DNA of 17,616 bases from Treponema sp. (GTDB lineage: Bacteria; Spirochaetota; Spirochaetia; Treponematales; Breznakiellaceae). The notes beneath the pieces were generated by a model. The model ran no database searches and had not been told where the DNA came from. It saw nothing but the letters and a program-made list of their open reading frames with translations. Positions 14,313 through 17,616 of the stretch are shown piece by piece (within the stretch, counting starts at the first letter, position 1; each line of letters begins with the position of its first letter). Where the stretch lies: positions 1-17,616 of the forward strand of contig JAIRSD010000219.1 of NCBI GenBank assembly GCA_031255615.1. The letters run 5' to 3'. The translations under genes were made by a program, and so were the position numbers.

Positions 14313-14362
14313 CGCCTTCGTGTTCCTGGCGATCCCGTGGTGCGCCTTCGTGGTTAACATTC
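14313..14362 (-). repeat. CACGAAGG-type repeat, further copy
   Basis: GCCTTCGTGTTCC followed by GTGGTGCGCCTTCGTGG and TTAACATTCC. It is in the same orientation as 14201-14237 and shares the trailing CCTTCGTGGTTAACATT. Confidence 0.65.
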
Positions 14363-14402
14363 CTGTTCCCTTATCCGGCGTTTTCGTGTAGGCAAGGCAG
14401 CG

Positions 14403-14418
14403 GACAGCCGCTTAAAAA
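14403..14418 (+). repeat. Dispersed short repeat R, partial copy
   Basis: GACAGCCGCTTAAAAA matches only the 3' half of repeat R. Read leftward, its A-run becomes the T-run of the terminator at 14414-14436. Confidence 0.45.
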
Positions 14419-14436
14419 GCCCGTCCGTGCCGGGGC
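14414..14436 (-). terminator. Probable terminator of the metal-transport operon
   Basis: On the minus strand a GC-rich hairpin (GCCC paired with GGGC, inner CCG/CGG) is followed directly by TTTTTAAG. It lies about 35 bases beyond the stop codon of the permease fusion. Confidence 0.5.
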
Positions 14437-14470
14437 CGCGCCGCTGCCGGGTAAAAACCGGAATCGCCGG

Positions 14471-15871
14471 CTACTGGCTTACGAATTCCGCCCCCCGCTC
14501 GTCCAGGACTTTGAGGGATGAGAGGGCTATGTAAAGATAGGGGTACCCGTCCTCCTCGTAGTAGGCCAGTTTTCCCTGGGCCTCCACCCAGTCGTCTACC
14601 TGGGGGTAGGCCGCATCCGGATCTTCCTTATCCCAGGCCACCTCGAAACCCGCGTTGCCGTCGTTGCCGCAGCAGCCGGGGCCGTAGCGGATGACAAAGA
14701 AATAGCCCTTATCGATGCCCGCGTACTGTTCCTCCTTGAAAATTCCCTCAAGTTTAACAGTCTTTCCCAGGTAATCGTCGGCGTTAAGGTAAATATCGTT
14801 TGTCTGGGCGATGAACATTTTTTCTTTTACCTCGATGACGGAATCCCCAAGATCCCGGTCCGCGGGTTCAAGCCGGTGTTTCGCCTCTCCGCCGGGAAGG
14901 GCCTCCCCCTCGGGGCCGCCCAAAACCACCGACAGGGTGCCGGCGTTGTTTTTTTTGCCCCCAAGACCGGGGCGGCCGCCGCAGCCGGAAAGAGACAGGA
15001 CGATCAAGGGGATAAGCATGGACGCGAATCCCGCCCCCCTCCGCAGGGGGAGCTTCCCCTGTATCGTATGTTCAACGATCCAGAACAGGAGAAAGACGAC
15101 AATGTTCAGCATAACGATGCTCGCCCCCGTGGGGGTGGCGTAAACGTAGGAAATAATAATCCCCACAAAAAAACAGAGAAGCGAAACGCCGGCGGAACAG
15201 AGGGTAACGCTCCTGAATTTTTTGAACAGCCGCATGGAAGAGAGGGCGGGAAAAACGATGAGGCTTGAGATAAGCATGGCCCCCATCATACGCATCCCCA
15301 GCACAATGGTGACGGCGGTCAAGAAAGCGATAAGCATGTTGTATAGCCCCGCCCTGACCCCGGTGGCCCTGGCGAAGCTTTCGTCAAAGGTTATGGCGAA
15401 AAGTTTGTTATAGAAAAACACAAAAAGGATCAGCACCATTATTGACAGGCCGACGCTGAGGTAAACGTCGTTTTTATTCATCGCCAGGATGCTGCCGAAC
15501 AGATAGTTGCACACGTCCGTATTCATGCCGGTGGTCATCGAAATGACAACCACCCCAAAGGCCAGGGAACCGGTGGCGATAAGGGCAATGGCCGCGTCCC
15601 CGGCGATTCGGCTGTTCTCGCTCAGGCGGAGCAGCAGAAAGGCGGCGGCGACGACGATGGGGATGGAAACGGCCAGGGGAGCCATGTTTAGGGCCGTCGC
15701 CAGGGCGAGAGTCCCAAAGCCCACATGGGAAAGGCCGTCGCCGATCATCGAATACCGTTTAAGCACCAGACTGACCCCCAGAAGGGCCGCGCACAGGGAA
15801 ACCATGGCACCTACGGTAAAGGCCCTGACGAGAAAGGTATAGGAAAACATTTCAGAGAGCAGCGCGAGCAT
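14471..15871 (-). CDS. ZnuB-like metal ABC permease fused to a lipoprotein-like domain
   Basis: A 466-residue reading frame with two parts. Residues 1-275 are an ABC-3 family permease for zinc or manganese with eight or nine helices; landmarks are SMIGDGLSHVGFGTLALA (41-58), FARATGVRAG and MRMMGAMLISSLIVFPAL. Residues 276-466 look like a separate lipoprotein: RRGAGFAS, then MLIPLIVLSLSGC with lipobox LSGC ending at C297, a low-complexity linker, and a domain (about 345-466) with KMFIAQTNDIYLNADDYLGK, GPGCCGNDGNAGFEV and DDWVEAQGKLAYYEEDGYPY. This domain resembles the C-terminus of TIGR03943/DUF1980 proteins found beside metal permeases. The start at 15871 has GGGAGGG six bases upstream and lies inside the end of the ATPase gene (20-nt overlap). 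A C6 tract at 15034-15039 marks where a one-base change would split the frame in two. No substrate-binding ZnuA is in the window. Confidence 0.8.
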   Translation of the reverse strand: MLALLSEMFSYTFLVRAFTVGAMVSLCAALLGVSLVLKRYSMIGDGLSHVGFGTLALATALNMAPLAVSIPIVVAAAFLLLRLSENSRIAGDAAIALIATGSLAFGVVVISMTTGMNTDVCNYLFGSILAMNKNDVYLSVGLSIMVLILFVFFYNKLFAITFDESFARATGVRAGLYNMLIAFLTAVTIVLGMRMMGAMLISSLIVFPALSSMRLFKKFRSVTLCSAGVSLLCFFVGIIISYVYATPTGASIVMLNIVVFLLFWIVEHTIQGKLPLRRGAGFASMLIPLIVLSLSGCGGRPGLGGKKNNAGTLSVVLGGPEGEALPGGEAKHRLEPADRDLGDSVIEVKEKMFIAQTNDIYLNADDYLGKTVKLEGIFKEEQYAGIDKGYFFVIRYGPGCCGNDGNAGFEVAWDKEDPDAAYPQVDDWVEAQGKLAYYEEDGYPYLYIALSSLKVLDERGAEFVSQ

Positions 15872-16586
15872 AAAATTCCCTCCCGGTCTCCGACATCGTA
15901 TATTCCCGGGGGCTTCCCAAAAAGGACGGCGCATTTACGCCGTCGGCCCTGGATTTTTTAAGATGCAGGATCCTGTGGGCGTATTTTACGGCGGATTCGA
16001 TGTCGTGGGAAACCATCACCAGGGTAACGCCCATTTCCCGGTTCAGTTTATACAATTGTTCATACACCCCGGCGGTTACCAGGGGATCGAGGCCCGCCGC
16101 CGGTTCGTCCAGCACCAGGAGGCGGCGGGAAGCGCAGAGAGCCCGGGCCAGCAGCACCCGCCGCTGTTGGCCGCCGGAGAGTTCTCGGAAACAACGTTCC
16201 CGCAGATCCCAAATCCCCAGGCGCAGCATGTTCTCCATGGCCCCCTGCTTTTGATCCCGGGAATAAAAGGGCCGGAATCCCATGGAACCCAGGAAACCGG
16301 ACAACACTATTTCGTAGACCCCGGCGGGAAAGTCTTTTTTGGCCGCCGTCTGCTGGGAAAGGAAGCCTATTTCGTTCCGCCTTATCCCGGCCAGGCCAAG
16401 GGTTCCCTCCATGGGGGAAAGGAGGCCCAAGATTCCCCTGATCAGGGTGCTTTTACCGGATCCGTTCTCCCCCAGAACGCAAAAATACTCGCCCTGAGCG
16501 ATGGTAAAGTTAAGATCCCGGACAACCGTATAGCCGTTGTAGCCAAAGGCCGCGCCGTCCGCGGTTACGAAAGTTTTCTGCTCCAT
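15852..16586 (-). CDS. ZnuC-like metal ABC transporter ATPase
   Basis: A 244-residue ATP-binding subunit that powers the adjacent ABC-3 permease on the cytoplasmic face. All motifs are present: Walker A GENGSGKST (39-47), Q-loop around LSQQT (76-80), signature LSGGQQRR (136-143), Walker B LLVLDEP (156-162), D-loop AGLD and switch histidine in VSHD (H194). Size and sequence fit zinc/manganese importers, although substrate choice depends on the missing binding protein. The start has no clear ribosome site. It lies 12 bases after the lipoprotein stop, so translation may be coupled. The 3' end overlaps the permease start by 20 nt. Confidence 0.88.
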   Translation of the reverse strand: MEQKTFVTADGAAFGYNGYTVVRDLNFTIAQGEYFCVLGENGSGKSTLIRGILGLLSPMEGTLGLAGIRRNEIGFLSQQTAAKKDFPAGVYEIVLSGFLGSMGFRPFYSRDQKQGAMENMLRLGIWDLRERCFRELSGGQQRRVLLARALCASRRLLVLDEPAAGLDPLVTAGVYEQLYKLNREMGVTLVMVSHDIESAVKYAHRILHLKKSRADGVNAPSFLGSPREYTMSETGREFYARAAL

Positions 16587-16598
16587 AAAACGGCGAAT

Positions 16599-17348
16599 CT
16601 AGTAGGCGTCAACTTCGGGGGAGGAGTTTTCCGCCGGGGATCTCTGAACAAGGGAAAGAAGGTAGCGCTGGTCAAAGACCCCGGCAATGTCCTCCGCCTG
16701 GGCCCGGGTGTAGTAGACAAAAATATTGGAAGACTTGCCCTCCACCTCCTTGCCGGCCATGTAGACATCCTGGCATTCCCGCTGGAAGACCGTAAAATAC
16801 GGACTTTCCTGGCGGGAACTATCCTCTTTAAAAACGTAACCCATTTCGTAGTTGGGATAGCCCATGGAATTCAGGTTAAGGACCAGGATGCTGATGTTGA
16901 CGGGATAACCCCACTGGGCCATCCCCTTCAAGGTCCCGTAGATCCGGCGGGTCCGGGACGGCCTGTTTATCAGGTTCCTCGCCCCGTAGTCCGCCTTGTA
17001 TTTTTCCAGGGCCTCCCGGAATCGGGCGCGGTTCTCCTGGTTCCAATACTGCCGGTAAGTTACCGTCTGATACTTGAACTCCAGATATACCATGTTGTCC
17101 CGGGGGCGAAAGACCGCGTTAATTTTCTTTTTTTCCACGGCGGAGGAGAAAAAACGGGGAAATTCCGCTTCGAAGGATCCGGCGGGAATGGGGTCCATAT
17201 CGGCGACCCCGTCGATGCTCATCTTCGGCGTGCTGTTGCAGGCGGCGAGAACCAGGGCCAGCGCCGCGAAGCATAGGCCGGAGCCGCGAAAAAAATTCCG
17301 GGAAAGGTTCCGGTCCCCGGCCTGTCGGTAGGCTGTATAGATATTCAC
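16599..17348 (-). CDS. Lipoprotein of unknown function, first gene of the metal-transport operon
   Basis: A 249-residue protein with a signal peptide: a positively charged start (residues 8-21), hydrophobic GLCFAALALVLA and lipobox LAAC ending at C37, so it should be lipid-anchored outside the cytoplasmic membrane. The mature part is mixed alpha/beta and rich in Tyr and Arg (for example YLEFKYQTVTYRQYWNQENR followed by ARFREALEKYKADYG). I do not recognise a family. It lies 12 bases before the ATPase gene on the same strand, which suggests a role linked to the metal transporter, but it does not resemble the ZnuA substrate-binding protein. The start is GTG; an in-frame TGA three codons upstream rules out extension. 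The Shine-Dalgarno match is poor, although a strong GGGGGAGGG lies about 20 bases upstream. Confidence 0.72.
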   Translation of the reverse strand: MNIYTAYRQAGDRNLSRNFFRGSGLCFAALALVLAACNSTPKMSIDGVADMDPIPAGSFEAEFPRFFSSAVEKKKINAVFRPRDNMVYLEFKYQTVTYRQYWNQENRARFREALEKYKADYGARNLINRPSRTRRIYGTLKGMAQWGYPVNISILVLNLNSMGYPNYEMGYVFKEDSSRQESPYFTVFQRECQDVYMAGKEVEGKSSNIFVYYTRAQAEDIAGVFDQRYLLSLVQRSPAENSSPEVDAY

Positions 17349-17385
17349 AACTCTTCATTCTGTTGCATCCCTCCCCCTTGATCAA

Positions 17386-17453
17386 GTACCCGCGTTGCCT
17401 CATCGAAAAAGTAACCCAAAGGTACCCATGCCTCATTTTGAAAAAGCAACCCA
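17386..17453. repeat. Tandem imperfect repeat, probable insertion-sequence end
   Basis: Two units of about 32 bases (17386-17418 and 17422-17453) share GTACCC, TGCCTCAT, GAAAAAG and AACCCA in the same order. They lie 45 bases ahead of a transposase-like start. Repeated blocks of this kind are found at the ends of several insertion-sequence families. The left boundary of the element cannot be set, and the other end lies outside the window. Confidence 0.5.
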
Positions 17454-17497
17454 CATCAGGACAGACTATCCGGCGCTTACGGTTCCCGGAGGTCATT

Positions 17498-17616
17498 ATG
17501 GGGTTATCTATGCAAGAAAAAAAGCAGCCGCCAGGCAGATCCGCTCCCGCTGCCAGAAAGCCGGACGAAACGAAAAGTCAACCATCCCGGACGAATTCAT
17601 CAGCATTGCCGGCTGC
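17498..17616 (+). CDS. Transposase-like gene, 5' end only, with a -1 frame change
   Basis: GGAGG at 17488-17492 is five bases ahead of the ATG. Frame 0 begins MGLSMQEKK. The continuation that looks like a real protein is in the -1 frame: AAARQIRSRCQKAGRNEKS followed by TIPDEFISIAGC, to the window edge. This resembles the N-terminus of DDE/integrase-core transposases often annotated ISNCY, which typically read like MQERKAL, KKEKxxILDEF and TGYNRKYA. The switch falls on A AAA AAG (17518-17524), either a programmed slippery site or a one-base lesion in a run of seven A. Only about 40 residues are visible, so the family call rests on recalled motifs. Confidence 0.5.
   Translation, partial: MGLSMQEKKQPPGRSAPAARKPDETKSQPSRTNSSALPA

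Larger units (their letters stand above)
14133..14470. other. Repeat-filled intergenic region, convergent genes
   Basis: 338 bases without a gene. It holds three CACGAAGG-type repeats in opposing orientations, a partial copy of repeat R and a probable terminator for the leftward metal-transport operon. The middle stretch 14238-14310 shows nothing recognisable. Confidence 0.7.

Noticed and set aside
15963..17276. Plus-strand 437-codon reading frame across the metal operon
   Set aside because: Antisense to an ATPase with every ABC motif and to a lipoprotein with a signal peptide.
17119..17496. Minus-strand 125-codon reading frame at the right edge
   Set aside because: It crosses the tandem repeats and overlaps the lipoprotein gene in another frame; no domain or signal peptide.

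Overview
The window most likely comes from a spirochaete of the Treponema / termite-gut type. The signs are a GC-rich chromosome with GGAGG-type ribosome sites, many intergenic repeats, lipoproteins, and a DnaE with a long lineage-type C-terminus. This assignment is an inference from gene content, and no ribosomal RNA is present to confirm it. Most of the window is ordinary chromosomal coding sequence. The unusual material lies between the genes and in a few odd proteins.

Left part (1-3471): a sugar-utilisation locus. A sugar ABC transporter permease, cut short by a repeat, points left. A glycoside hydrolase family 2 enzyme and an ArsR-like regulator, overlapping by 4 nt, point right. Each divergent promoter has a palindrome of the same design just downstream of its -10 box, which suggests that the regulator controls both sides. 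Middle left (3472-5949): a repeat-filled gap, then a leftward pair (alpha/beta hydrolase and a small DUF6941-like protein, 4 nt overlap), then a second repeat-filled gap.

Centre (5950-10615): dnaE, the replicative polymerase, carrying an in-tandem duplication of its OB-fold region, followed by a YggT-type membrane protein. Then come a leftward tRNA-Pro(GGG) with a strong promoter, another repeat block, an XdhC-like molybdoenzyme maturation factor and a MATE transporter (to 14132).

Right part (14133-17616): a gap of CACGAAGG-type repeats, then a leftward operon of a lipoprotein, a ZnuC-like ATPase and a ZnuB-like permease fused to a domain that begins with a lipoprotein signal. At the edge are tandem repeats and the first codons of a transposase-like gene that runs off the window and needs a -1 frameshift.

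The most distinctive feature is an approximately 200-bp intergenic element present three times (3491-3703, 5659-5854, 11018-11215), all in the same orientation. It is a chain of about five hairpins whose arms differ completely between copies yet remain complementary, while the linkers between hairpins are nearly constant. That is the signature of a folded nucleic acid maintained as structure. I do not recognise it as a named RNA or mobile-element family.
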